This document shows positions 22,247 to 32,801 of a DNA stretch of 58,976 nt, one piece after another. The stretch is from positions 1 to 58,976 of the forward strand of contig JBNGIS010003498.1 in the NCBI GenBank assembly GCA_049999725.1, read 5' to 3'. The notes beneath the pieces are model-generated. The model worked only from the letters and a program-made list of their open reading frames with translations, was not told the origin of the DNA and did not search any database. Position numbers and translations under genes: made by a program. How positions within the stretch are numbered: the first letter of the stretch is position 1; each line of letters starts with the position of its first letter. The DNA is from Haplomitrium mnioides. Its lineage: Eukaryota > Marchantiophyta > Haplomitriopsida > Calobryales.

Positions 22247-24251
22247 TTGAAAATAAGCACCATCTTCATTTACTCCTCCTTCCGAGAGAGAGATAGCAGC
22301 TTCATTCTGATACTTGGTTTTCCACTCTTTAGATTTTGACAATGAAGAAGAAAGGCAAGAGGATAAGAGACCAATGTTAGATCTTGGTCTTAAAGTCTAT
22401 GGTTTCTTTAGCCCAATTTTCTTTTTGCTCTTGGCAACTATTGTCAAATATTTTGCAAGCTAACGTTTGAAAGTTTTATCACCCTCTTAAAAGACAAGTA
22501 GTAAATCAATAACAAAAAGCTTAGAAATGAAAACATATCTACAATAAAATGTCCAAACGCACAAGGAATTTGTTGAACCAATGTGCGCATGGACTCAACG
22601 GGCTTGGATTGAAGAGTCCATGCTAGCATGTACTTTGCAAAGTTCACAAACACATGGATTCTACAAAGTCAATGCGTGCTTGGACAAAGATTCCAAGCGT
22701 GGAAGAAGTTTAGAGTCCATGCATATGTGGACTCTTCGTTGTCTTTGCATGCAGGGTATAAATTTTCAAAAGAAAAATGAACTTAAAGTAATTTCAAATG
22801 CAAAAAAAAGACTTACCAATAATTTCTCAAAATTGAAGTCGAATGAGAACATTTTTGATTCCTATGCATGGATGGGATACTCTATCCTCGCCTCCTCCCA
22901 AGTGGCACTACAAACCTTTGAAGAACAAGATTTTACCATCACCGCCAAGACTTTGTGTGTCTCTAGCTTTTGAGACATCTCTTCAATTGAAAGCTCTCCA
23001 ACTTGCACTCTCTTCAAAACATAAATTTTTATTTTGTCATGAAGACCTTGAAGAGACCTCCAAGATGTCCACTTCATGTCTTTCATTTGCAAAGAACCTT
23101 TGGCTTTAGGCTTTTGGTTTTTGACCAAGTTCTTCTACCACATTCCAAAAATGCTCAACTATAACTCCCATAGATCTCTATTGTGGAAGGCCAACTGAAA
23201 CCAACTATCTTAAGAGTTCATTGTTTTCTCAAAGGTGGACTTTGGTTTAATTTCCAAATTCTCCAAAACCAACTCTCTCTTTTAAATATGGGATGAAATT
23301 ATCTTGCTCTCCATGAACCTTTGATGCCAATACTCAACTTTTGAATGAAGGTCATCTCCAACTTATACCGCTAGTTGTAGTTGTCATCAATAGCAAAAAT
23401 ATAGGCTTCTAATGGTGTGAGCCCCATATACACAAAACAATTACACACTGACAATGTTCGATTTTTTCCTCTATATTTGGTGATCAAAAGTTGCCTTTTA
23501 GCAGCATTGTGATTGCCTCCAACAATCTTATATTGGTATTTGTTAGGGTTTCTTATATCCAAATTTAACTTGTCTTTCAAACCGCACTTTGAATCCCTAA
23601 CCACTATAAGAATCGAATGGGTCTATTTGTTTGTTAGTATTCTCTAGGCAAGTAGCTCCAAGAAGTCCTCGTTTAGTTGCCTTTTATGAAAATGACCCTA
23701 GTTATTCATTCCAGACTTATACAAATTCAAGTTTTCTAACCAATTAGTGATAATTTCCTCATGAGCCCTATAGCGCTGGATATCAAACTTGTAAAATTTT
23801 TTTTTTATTCCTCAGACATTGCTTGAGGATCCTTTTGTTCCCTCTCTTGAAACATAACATCTTTGATCTTGAGGTCAATGGCTTTTGCACATACTCAAGC
23901 TCAACCTCCTCATCAAAACTATTAAAAGAGGAAGAAGATTGCAAAGGAAGATGAACACACAAGCTCTTTACGAACCAATTGTGCTTGCATTGGATTTTTT
24001 TTTCTATATAGCCAACTTTTTCTTTGTTAAACCTTCTATGGGCTCCACTTCCTTTCTTTTCTCTGGAGCCAGTAGTGCAGTGGTTGCTCCAATCGTAAAT
24101 GTCACAAATTGAGATGAAGAACACATTGAGCCAGACTTATCCTAGCTTTGATCTTTAAAATCTTTTGCGTAAAAGAAAACTTGATAAAATCTCTTTCCAC
24201 TTTCTTTGCATCTCAGTATGCATTGATAAAATTGGAAAGAAATTGCAAAAA
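22247..24251 (-). pseudogene. ParB-like/methyltransferase gene, middle portion (element 5)
   Basis: Exon 2 spans 24251-22817 on minus, with a GTAAG donor at 22816-22812, and part of exon 3 runs from about 22483 to 22247. Visible landmarks: FINAY and KKVERDFIKF at the exon 2 start; IVGGNHNAAKRQLLITKY and MGLTPLEAYIFAIDDNYN (ParB-like box, 23371-23570); KGSLQMKDMKWTSWRSLQGL; exon 3 DKTFK...LAKYLTIVAKSK. The GGNH box is well kept in this old copy, more so than in element 3. Stops and frameshifts are numerous. It joins 10362-11277 across element 1, and intron 1 continues across element 6. Confidence 0.7.
22570..22760. repeat. palindromic minisatellite remnant in intron 2 (element 5)
   Basis: Degenerate units (ATGTGCGCATGGACTC, GAGTCCATGCTAGCATG, AGTCCATGCATATGTGGACT) between exons 2 and 3, the same intron as 13490-13985 and 49550-49890. 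Confidence 0.8.
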
Positions 24252-24319
24252 CTGAAAAACATGAAAAGTATTAAAATCAAAACCTTATGCTAAAAGACAA
24301 GGCGAAACAAAATTGACAA

Positions 24320-24737
24320 TAAGACTCAAAAGTCCATAAGTGCATGGATTCACGTGTCCAATCACGTCTAGGCTCGTTAGTCTATGTGCTCATAAACATG
24401 TGAGTCCTTGTGTGAGTAGACATTACGAGTCTATGCGCATATGGATTGGAGAGTTTATGCACGTATAGACACTATGAGTCCAAGAGCGCAAAGTCTCGTA
24501 AGTCTTGAATCGATTAGACTCACGAGTCCATGTGCGCATGGACTCATGAGTCTATGGATACGAATCACGAGTCTTTGGGCACAAAAACTCATGAGCTAGT
24601 GTGTACATATGCTTATGAGTTTATTTGTGCATTGACTCACAAGTCCTTCCGTGCAAAGACTCATGAGTCTTGCAACATATAGACTCGTGGTGTCTACACA
24701 CGCATGGACTCACAAGTTTATGCGCATACAGACTCTT
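24320..24737. repeat. palindromic minisatellite in intron 1 (element 5), left part
   Basis: About 15 units such as GAGTCCATGTGCGCATGGACTC trimmed to AGTCCATGTGCGCATGGACT near 24518. The array is cut at 24737 by element 6 and resumes at 29701 (GAGTCCATGTGCGCATTGAC near 29752). Confidence 0.88.
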
Positions 24738-25686
24738 AATAGCCACTACTTTGAACCAAGGACAAGCTACTCAAAACAAGAACTTTTGTTTGTGCAAAAA
24801 AATCGACGTTTTCAAGCTTAAAAATTTGAGGAAATGTCCAAGCAAACTAGAAGTCAAGAGAATTAATTTGGAGTCTCAATAAACAAAAACTACAAACACC
24901 TATTCTTGTGTGAAGTTCAAGCTCTATTTTGAAGTCCAAGCAAGAAATAGGTTTCCACTGTGGCTCAAAGTCCATGCGTGTGAAGGGTTAAGTAGTCATG
25001 TTCTTACAAAGGTTTAGCAATTTAAAATGTTCTAAAATTCAAGGATTCATATGTGCAAAGAAGCCATAACTTAAAATCAAAAAGGCTAGAGAAACCAAAT
25101 AAGCAGTGGGTTAAGAAATTTGCTTTAAAGTCTAAACACATAGAGTGCTCCAAGTTTTGAATCAAAGACCATGTGAACAAAGGGTTCCGAGTTTGATATT
25201 GGAGTCTTTGAGCTATTTAAGTTCTAAGTTCTACACGGTAGTCTTTGTATGTATTTTAGAGTTCTGTATAAGATTCTAAGCGTGCATAAGGCTTTGACTT
25301 TTGCATCATAATCTATGCGTGCATAGGAATCCAAGTTCTACATCTAAGTACTCACCAACAAAGACTATGCTCACAAAGGGTTTTGAGTTCCACAACAGAG
25401 TCTATGCGTGCATAAGGTTTCCACTTGCTCATCAAAGTCTAACGCGCATAGGGTTATGAGTTCTAGATAAGAGTGTAGGTATGCTTAGGGTTCCAATTTT
25501 TGAATCGGAGTCTCAAAGTAGAGAGGGTTCCACATTCTATATCAAAGTAAAAACACACAAAGAGGTTTCAAGTCTTACATCAAAGTCATTACTAGCAAAG
25601 GATTAAGCAGTCAAGGTGGGTAGACACTTCAACAACCTAAAAGATTGAGTAGCCAAACCAATGAAATTCTTGTAGCAAACAATGTA

Positions 25687-25860
25687 AATAGCCGCTACTA
25701 TGAACCAAGAACATACTACACAAAAGAGAAACTTCTTTTTTTTTTGCAAAAGAAAATTATTTTCAAACCCAGAAAAGGGGAAAAACAAAGGTATTTTTCT
25801 AAATTGTTTTTGAAATAACTCTCTCAAATCTTGAGGTAGCTCATTGTGTCTTGAGTTCAA
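25687..25860 (+). repeat. additional DUF7869-side terminus inside element 6
   Basis: AATAGCCGCTACTATGAACC, AAGAACATACTACACAAAAG, then a long T run, as at 24738, 41693 and 58900. The bases before it are TGTA. No matching right end flanked by TGTA was found before 29700, so this nested copy has lost its other side or shares the end at 29700 after deletion. Confidence 0.65.
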
Positions 25861-27290
25861 AGCGGATCACAACATAAATCTGCTACAACCTTCTCAATCA
25901 ATGCTTCTCATAAATCAAAACAAATATCTATTGTAGCTACTCATAAAAAAAATTCAAAAGCATGTTGCCACCATGTTTTTCATTTCCTTACAAAAAATTT
26001 CAAGTCTCGTGTTATTGGAAAGAGCCCAAGGGTGACATTGATAGCTTCATTGATAGCTTTTGCAGCTATGCATGCATTTAGAGACTTGCAAGGCTACATC
26101 AAAGAATCAAAAGGCTACTAATAAAAATCCCTTGATTTCTAAACAAAGTGCTTTCTGAAAAAAAACCCATACAACTCAAGGTCTAAATGATTCGACAGGA
26201 GACTATGGTTGTAGGGTAAGAGCTATTGTTCATTTTCATACTCTTCCCACGCAAGTGAATGGTGAGGATCTCAACTCAAAGGTCCAGCAATTTTGTCATT
26301 AACACTCTCCATCAAAAAAATTTATTGATCGGAAGTCTTCCAGAGAAATAATCTCTTCGGAATTTTCTCATAAGAAGCTTAAAGAATCGCTGCTGACATT
26401 TTGAACAAAATCTCTTCAGAATTTTCTCAAAAGAAGCTTAAAGAATTGCTGCTGACATTTTGAACAATTGCAAAAAACTAACAAATAGAAAATTTAAGTA
26501 GCAGTGTAGACTTCTACATCTAAGAAGTCGACGAAGTACAGATTTCTTGCAGAATTCCTGCACCCAAGACATTTGAGAGCCCCTACACACAGAGGCTCTC
26601 AAAGACTAACTCCAAACCCCAAGCGCAAAGTCTTCAAGAGAAACACTCTATTTGGGATCTTCTCATCAAAAAATCCATGGAAAATGTGAAAAGAGGTGTC
26701 GCTCATATTGTGATCAAATGCACTAAATCAACAAAGCAAAGTCAAAGCATTAGTGTTGCTTTCTTCTCAAATTCATATGCGGAGAACTTCAGAGAGCCCA
26801 TGCACGCATGGGCTCTTGAAGACCTAACTCCAAACCCCATGTGCGCATAGGCGAGCGGAAAAACCGAAAGCCTTTGGGCGCATTGGGTTTGGATACGTAG
26901 TGCTTAGGAAAGAGGAAGAGTGCAAACAATATCAAGAGCAATAGGTGATTATGGCAGTAGGAAGGAGCAACAAGAGGCGTTGGACTTGAAATGAGGTTGT
27001 GGAGAGTTCTCCATTTCAACAAATATTTTTTCATTTCGTAAAAGGCAGATGTAATGTCATCTTTGAGCTTGAGTTCTTGGGTACCCAAACCCGTGTTCCT
27101 CATTGCCACTGCTCTTCACATTCCCTTTTCCCTTGCAATTGCTCATTATTGCTGAATTTTTTTCTTGTGCTACATGATTTGCATTATAGTCTATTTCTAT
27201 TGGCAAATAGAGTTTTGACCATCTTGAATTCTCATAGTTCTTTTTTTTTCTTATATTTCTTGCTGATTCTCATTTGTAAGTAGACACAGT
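25861..27290. other. unassigned interior of element 6
   Basis: No gene recognised. It holds a 59-bp tandem duplication (26351-26468) and palindromic motifs: AGCCCATGCACGCATGGGCT at 26795-26814 and a weaker ATGTGCGCATAGG near 26840. Confidence 0.5.
26351..26468. repeat. 59-bp tandem duplication
   Basis: Two adjacent copies starting ATCTCTTCGGAATTTTCTCA at 26351 and ATCTCTTCAGAATTTTCTCA at 26410, differing at only a few positions. Confidence 0.9.
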
Positions 27291-27439
27291 TTGTGATATG
27301 AGAACCAGCGATTGTGATAGATGTAAATATCTTTCAAACAAGCTTGATTGCCAGCCTAGCAGTTGGACAACTCCAAGGTTGATTTGCATGCATACAAAGA
27401 CTCGCAGATTTGCTAGGCTCAACTCCAAGGGACATCGAA

Positions 27440-28206
27440 AGGGTGGACAAAGTGGGGTTTTGTGGAATCACAACCATGACATCTCTGTATCTATTTTGGA
27501 GGAGGCCTTTGGAGCCAACAAGAGCTTCTTCATGCTGCCCAAAGAAGAGAAAATAAAACTCTTCAAGGATTTTGATGTGGGTGTTGCTTCTTAGTTCAAA
27601 AGTGGGTACAAGGGAGATATGAAAACCAAAGAAGGATGAAGGAACATTAATGAGCATTGTTGATTTCAGCTGGACAAATCCAAGGGAGCCATCTGCATCT
27701 CTCTTATATGACCCAGTCGAGAAACTCTGGTCCAACACTCCATAGAATTACAGGTTTGAAATATTTGAGAAAAACTCTCTTATAATCTTGCAATGCAATG
27801 CCTGCTTTCTGCATGACATTCCTTATGAAATCTGGCAGCGTCACTTCAATTGTTCCTTTATTGCAATGCAATGCTTTGTTTCATATAGCAGGGGCGGATT
27901 GTGGGCAAGAAAGCCATCAAGGCATGACGAGGTTAGCAAAGGAGTGTGAGAGAATCATGGACTTCTTTTATGAAGCTTTGCGCATGAACAAAAACTACAT
28001 CCATGACCAATTGTTTTCAAAGAAGGGCGTTGGCATTGTTGCACCTACAACACAGCACTTTAAGAAATGAGGCTAAGGGTATTTACTAGCATGGTGGCAT
28101 ACAAGATGATAGTGCATTCACTATAGTCATGCAAGCTGACCTTGTGGTGAACATGCTTCAATTCTTGAAAGACAATGAGTTCATGACAATCACACTTGAA
28201 AATTAG
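27440..28206 (+). pseudogene. 2-oxoglutarate/Fe(II) dioxygenase-like pseudogene
   Basis: Pieces in three frames follow the order of plant 2-oxoglutarate-dependent oxygenases: NHDISVSILEEAFGANKSFF then LPKEEKIKLFKD (27470-27570, the usual NHG...FF.LP.EEK block), GYKGDMKTKEG (about 27607), LAKECERIMDFFYEALRMNK (about 27925-27985), and near the end GGIQDDSAFTIVMQADLVVN followed by MLQFLKDNEFM and a TAG at 28204. The HxD and final H of the iron site are not identifiable. Several stops and frameshifts are present. Enzymes of this family act in hormone, flavonoid and alkaloid metabolism; the specific substrate cannot be told. It sits inside element 6, so it may be a captured host fragment. Confidence 0.6.
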
Positions 28207-28690
28207 GGTCTTATCAATCAATTCAAGCAATAACCACATTGGTTTTTGGGGTCTTTTTAGCTATATATATGAAATGATAAAGAAAATGCAATAGTTTTTT
28301 TTCAATAAACTTGTGATAATAGTTGGGGTTGTTGAAGCAAGAATGCAAATTATTGTTGAAAGATTAATACATGACAAAGAGCCATATTTGATGTTAAAGT
28401 ATTCAAAAGTTATCACACAATAGAAGAAATTGCAGTACAATAGGCCATATAGAGCTAGAGTTAGAACACATAAAGCTCATATTTGAATATGTTTTTGATT
28501 TTTGGTGCCATGTGTCATTAATCTTAGTGAAAATTGAAGAGTTTTTTTTTTATGGCATTCAAGATAGTAAGGTGATCATATTGTAGCCCTATGGTGTCAT
28601 TAATTTATAAGTATGGCATTTAAAATAGTACATTGAATGCATATTATCATATTGTGGCTCTAAGCTATTACTAATTGCTAACACAAGAAT
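28207..28690. other. unassigned AT-rich stretch
   Basis: No gene or repeat recognised. Two diverged copies of a CATATTGTGGC/TAGCCCTATGG-type phrase near 28580 and 28650 suggest a small local duplication. Confidence 0.4.
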
Positions 28691-28694
28691 GGTT

Positions 28695-29340
28695 TGGAGT
28701 CCATGCGCATATAGGTTTTAGTAGTCTATGCGTGCATAGGCTTTAGGGTTCTTATTCAGAGTCCATACGTGCATAGGCTTTAGGGTTCTCGTTCGGAGTC
28801 CATATGCGTATAGGCTTTAGGGTTCTCATTTGGAGTCTATGCGCGTATAGGCTTTAGGGTTCTTCTTTGAAGTCTTTACATGCATAGGCTTTAGGGTTCT
28901 CGTTTGGAGTCCATGTGTGTATAGGCTTTAGGGTTCTCATTTGGAGTCTATGCGTGCATAGGCTCTAGGGTTCTCGTTTGGAGTCTATGCATGCATAAGC
29001 TCTAGGGTTCTCGTTTGGAGTCTATGCATGCATAGGCTTTAGGGTTCATATTCAGAGTCTATGCCTGCATAGGCTTTAGGGTTCTCGTTCGGAGTCTATG
29101 CACACATAGGCTTTAGGATTCTCATTCAAAGTCTATGCGTGTATAGGCTTTAGGATTCTCATTCTTAGTCTATGCGTGCATAGGCTTTAGGATTCTCATT
29201 CAAAATCTATGCATGCATAGGCTTAAGGGTTCTTGTTTGGAGACTATTCGTGCATAGGCTTTAGGATTCTCATTCGGAGTCTCTGCACGCATATGCTTTA
29301 CGGTTCTTGTTTGAAGTCTATGTGCGCATAGGCTTTAATA
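28695..29340. repeat. 37-bp minisatellite, about 17 units
   Basis: Units near GAGTCTATGCGTGCATAGGC followed by TTTAGGGTTCTCGTTCG. GCATAGG or GTATAGG starts at 28734, 28771, 28808 and 28845, exactly 37 bp apart. Each unit has the palindromic CTATGCGTGCATAG core of the other arrays plus a TTTAGGGTT box. Confidence 0.95.
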
Positions 29341-29639
29341 ACTATGATGTTTATAGTCTAATTCAAAGTCCCTATGTGCATGGATGTCCACGTTTTCATA
29401 TTAAATTTTTTCATAAAAGCATATGTGTTTTATTTAAATTTTTGATGAATTTAGTGTATTTACAATAGTATAATGTTTTAATAAAATATTTAATAATTTA
29501 AAATGCTTGTTTTTTAGGGTGTTTATTATAAAGAAAATTTTGAAAATGTAATCTCAACATAAAATATGCTATTTTATTTCTGAAATTTGATTCTTTGCAA
29601 AAGAAAATTCACAAACATAAAATTGATGTTTTTCAATAG

Positions 29640-29700
29640 CAAATCACAAAAATTGGTATTTGCGACTACCAAGTGAAATAGGAACTCAGTAGCGGTTGTT
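29640..29700 (-). repeat. right terminus of element 6 (ParB side)
   Basis: AAGTGAAATAGGAACTCAGT followed by AGCGGTTGTT. Compared with 8773-8818 it lacks the second block CCTCGTTCAAAGTAGCGGTT, as expected from deletion between the two AGTAGCGGTT direct repeats. Followed by TCTT. Confidence 0.65.
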
Positions 29701-29887
29701 TCTTGAGCTCTATGAGCAAGAATACAAGAGTCATAGCTTAGCGTGACGATGGAGTCCATGTGCGCATTGACTCTAGAGTCATTCCACGTATAGGCTACCA
29801 AGTCTTTGCTTGTAGGAACTCTCGAATTCATCCTAACATGAACCCCTAACAAAAAAAAAGATGAGTTAAGACTTTTTACCTTCCCAT
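29701..29887 (-). other. remainder of intron 1 of the element 5 gene
   Basis: Palindromic units (GAGTCCATGTGCGCATTGAC) followed by a stretch ending TTTTTACCTTCCCATC. That ending matches the minus-strand exon 1 donor region of other copies (compare the complement of GATGGAAAGGTGAG at 7481). Sequence identity to the family stops at about 29888. Confidence 0.5.
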
Positions 29888-29889
29888 CC

Positions 29890-32402
29890 TAGGCATTGTA
29901 CACCCAAAGAATTTTGCGAATTCTCTTCTTTACTCTAGTTTCAGAATACAATCTCTCTCATGAAACAACACTTTTGAATTCTTCCTCAACAAATCTCTAC
30001 TAAGAAAAAAACAATGGCAACCCTTAATTTAGAGTCTTGAGGAGGCTTATACAAAATTTGGCACTCCAAATCAACACAACTGAAATGAGAGGGTAAATCC
30101 TAAATAATCCTATGCTATGGTAACTTCGGATCCTCCTCTTCTAAAGATTTCACTCAGAAAAAGTCTCGAGCTACTTTCGAATAACGCTTTTCTTCGAGCA
30201 TTGCTAGCTACTCTCTTACATTAGCAACCTCTTGATTTGCCTCATCTGAATCAAACACCAATCTCTGCATATTGGTGTCCATCCAATCCAGTGTTTGATT
30301 TCTAACTTGTTGCACCTTGTCCCACATCTGCTTCAAACCCCAAGGCATCACAAGCAGTCTTAAATAAATCTTCCGAAAATTCTCTCTTCTCTCTCTTCAA
30401 TGTTTCCTTTTGCCACTCAACTAGTTTCAACTGTAAAGTGTTGGCTCTTTTCTCTTAAATTGCATTTGATGTCTGGAGGGTCTGGTATAACCTCAACCAC
30501 TCTTTTTCTTTGGTCTCATGCAACCTCTTCTTTTCCTCTAAATTTCCCAATTTGCCAATCATTTTATAAACGTTGGATTGTAGGAATGCTTTCTCTCCAA
30601 ATAGTTGTTGGCTCTTCCTCTTCTCTTCCTCAAGTTTCATAGTTACTCTTGACAACTTTTCTTTCTCAATTACAAAGCTCTCTTCTCACTATCGCATCAA
30701 AGTATCCGTTGCTGCCAATATTTGTGTTGAGGCTGCAGCCTTGGCTAATTCCTCTGCATCACGAGCTCAATCCCCCTAGAGATGGGTCAACGTCCTCCAC
30801 ATAATCTTTGATGTCTCCCGCTCCTCGCGGATCAAGTTTTCCAGTAGATTCTTCTTCTCTTTAATTCTCTTCTTCAGCTAATGGTAGGTACTCTCCCAAT
30901 CATTCTGATCAGACTCAGTATCTGAATCCTTAGCAACTTCTTTTCCCTTCTTTCGAGTTACTGGAGGAATATCGGAAGACTCTTCCAAGTAGATTTTAGA
31001 CCCTCTTCTTGTTCACTTTTCTCTTCTCCTTCTCCTCCCATAGGATTAGGGTATGCAATATCAAAGACAAGCTGCGTTGGTGCATCCACTGGTTGCAGAT
31101 CCTCCACTAGCCTTTCTTTTCTTACCTTCGGAGGAACAGTGTTGGATTCGATTAAATCATCCACCACTACATAAACTTCTGGCATCGTAGCTGAACTTGC
31201 AATTGAATCCCTTTTTGAATCTGAACTGGGGTCTACCTCATTTTCTTTTCCTGCGGCCATCCTCAAGGCATCTATCTCCTCCAAAGTTTTTCCCCAATCC
31301 GCACTTCCTTCCTCCAAGTCAATCACATCAATTGTTTTTGTCTCTCCTAGCTTCTGACAAGCCAACAGGTAGACTGCCATCTCTTTTGGTGACTTTGCAT
31401 CAGCAGAAATTGGAAGTATCTTCAGATTTTACATCTCATTCACCTCCATTCTAGCTCATTTCTATTGCGTCAAATAAGGAGATTCGTACACTCTCATATC
31501 AATCTGTTCTCTAGGGACTGGCTCAATGGAAGGCATTTGCAAGGCTTAGGAATCCGCTTATTAGGGACACCATATTCTCACAAAGTATTTTCTGACATCG
31601 TCTGTTTATCTTTTACTAAGAAATCAACCTCTTCTGGAGTGCACAACCCATTGGCTTCCATATGATGCAAAATAAAAGGTGCATACCAAATTACAGGGCT
31701 TTTCTCCCAACTTAGTCGAAAGTAACTCAGGATCCGACTGTACAAATATTGAGTCATGCCTTTCATATGCCCTTTCCAAGCATTCAACAAAACAATTAGG
31801 TTTGTATTTGTTATATATCTGGGTTTTGGTTGGAAGAGAATGGTTCTAAACACTTGCACAAACTCTTGCAACAAAGGATCTACCAGTTTTTGGATTTTGT
31901 AACCACCATTGGTCATAGAAGACTCAAGAGAAAGATAGGCCAAACAACCATCCTGCTTCAGTTTTTCTTTCGAGACATCTTCTTTGGGAAGCTTGTAAAT
32001 CTTCAACACCGCTTCCTCCGAGTAATGCACAAACTCTCCCCTGAAAGTAAAAACTAAATCCCCTGCCACCATTTCGGCCCGATCGAATTAACCTTGGCTT
32101 ATCATACTTCGTAAATTGTGATCCCAGATCCAACCTACAAAGTTCCACATCCCCCTACTTCTTAGCACCTTTCGCAAATTGTAGGAGATCTTCAATATAT
32201 GCGGATTCTTCACAGGCCCAGTGGGCACAAATGATCCATCACCTTTAGCTTCTTTAGCCTTCATCTCTTCAGTCTGGGGCGTCACTTTTGGGATAATTTC
32301 CGACAACAATTGTGATTCAAACAATAATTTCTTCCGCTCAGATCTTCGAGTAGCGACTTTTCCACCTCTGGCTCTTGTTCCTCGAGCAGCTCTCTGTGGC
32401 AT
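29890..32402 (-). pseudogene. extra ORF downstream of integrase (Tat-like element)
   Basis: Starts MPQRAARGTRARGGKVATRR at 32402, a basic N-terminus, and continues in shifting frames: GPVKNPHILKISYNLRKVLR; FVHYSEEAVLKIYKLPKEDV; AWKGHMKGMTQYLYSRILSY, SWEKSPVIWYAPFILHHMEA; an acidic low-complexity part (about 30960-31380); then a strongly charged segment likely to form a coiled coil (MKLEEEKRKSQQLFGEKAFL, LEEKKRLHETKEKEWLRL, 30455-30660) reaching QRLVFDSDEANQEVANVRE. No transmembrane or signal segment is visible. Tat/Athila-lineage elements often carry an additional ORF here; the middle part resembles the globular domain of such plant transposon proteins, but I cannot assign a function. Confidence 0.5.
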
Positions 32403-32801
32403 GGTGACTCAACAATCAAGAATGAACACTCTTCAACTCGGATGGAACCGTTTAACCACTTCACATCATAATCACTTAATACGGCATACCTCCGAATCCG
32501 CTCTTGGAAGAGTAGTCACCCATTACCACAATCCAAAATCCTTCTGATCTAAGTCCGCTTCTACTTTCGGATGTACTCTTGAAACCTACTTTGAGCTCAA
32601 GTATCTAATAGCCAAAATCATATTTTTCCTAGCCAAGTTTTGATTCTGCCATGAGATCTTCATAACTATCAAGTGAAGGAATTTCACATGGATTGCTCCC
32701 ATTTTAACTCTAAACATAATCTTTTTGCTTAAAAAATCCTTAGAAAAAAACCTTCATTTCCAAACTCTTCAACTCGAAACCACCCCACATGTTCCTCCTC
32801 T

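Larger units (their letters stand above)
24738..29700 (-). mobile_element. element 6: non-autonomous or composite copy, about 5 kb
   Basis: The left end AATAGCCACTACTTTGAACC at 24738 is of DUF7869-side type (followed by AAGGACAAGCTACTCAAAAC). The right end at 29700 is of ParB-side type (TAGGAACTCAGTAGCGGTTGTT). TCTT precedes the left end (24734-24737) and follows the right end (29701-29704), and the minisatellite-filled intron of element 5 continues across the pair. So it lies opposite to element 1. It contains the DUF7869-side 3' flank (24738-25686), another terminus at 25687, unrecognised sequence, a dioxygenase remnant and a 37-bp minisatellite. No DUF7869-like or ParB-like coding region remains. 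Confidence 0.62.

Noticed and set aside
22023-22269. Open frames crossing N runs (also 39409-39791 and 40953-41177)
   Set aside because: They exist only because N is translated as X.
28695-29340. Interstitial telomere repeat
   Set aside because: TTTAGGG occurs once per 37-bp unit, not in tandem.
25687-29700. Pairing the ends at 25687 and 29700 as one element
   Set aside because: Flanks TGTA and TCTT do not match, while 24738 and 29700 share TCTT and the host sequence joins across them.
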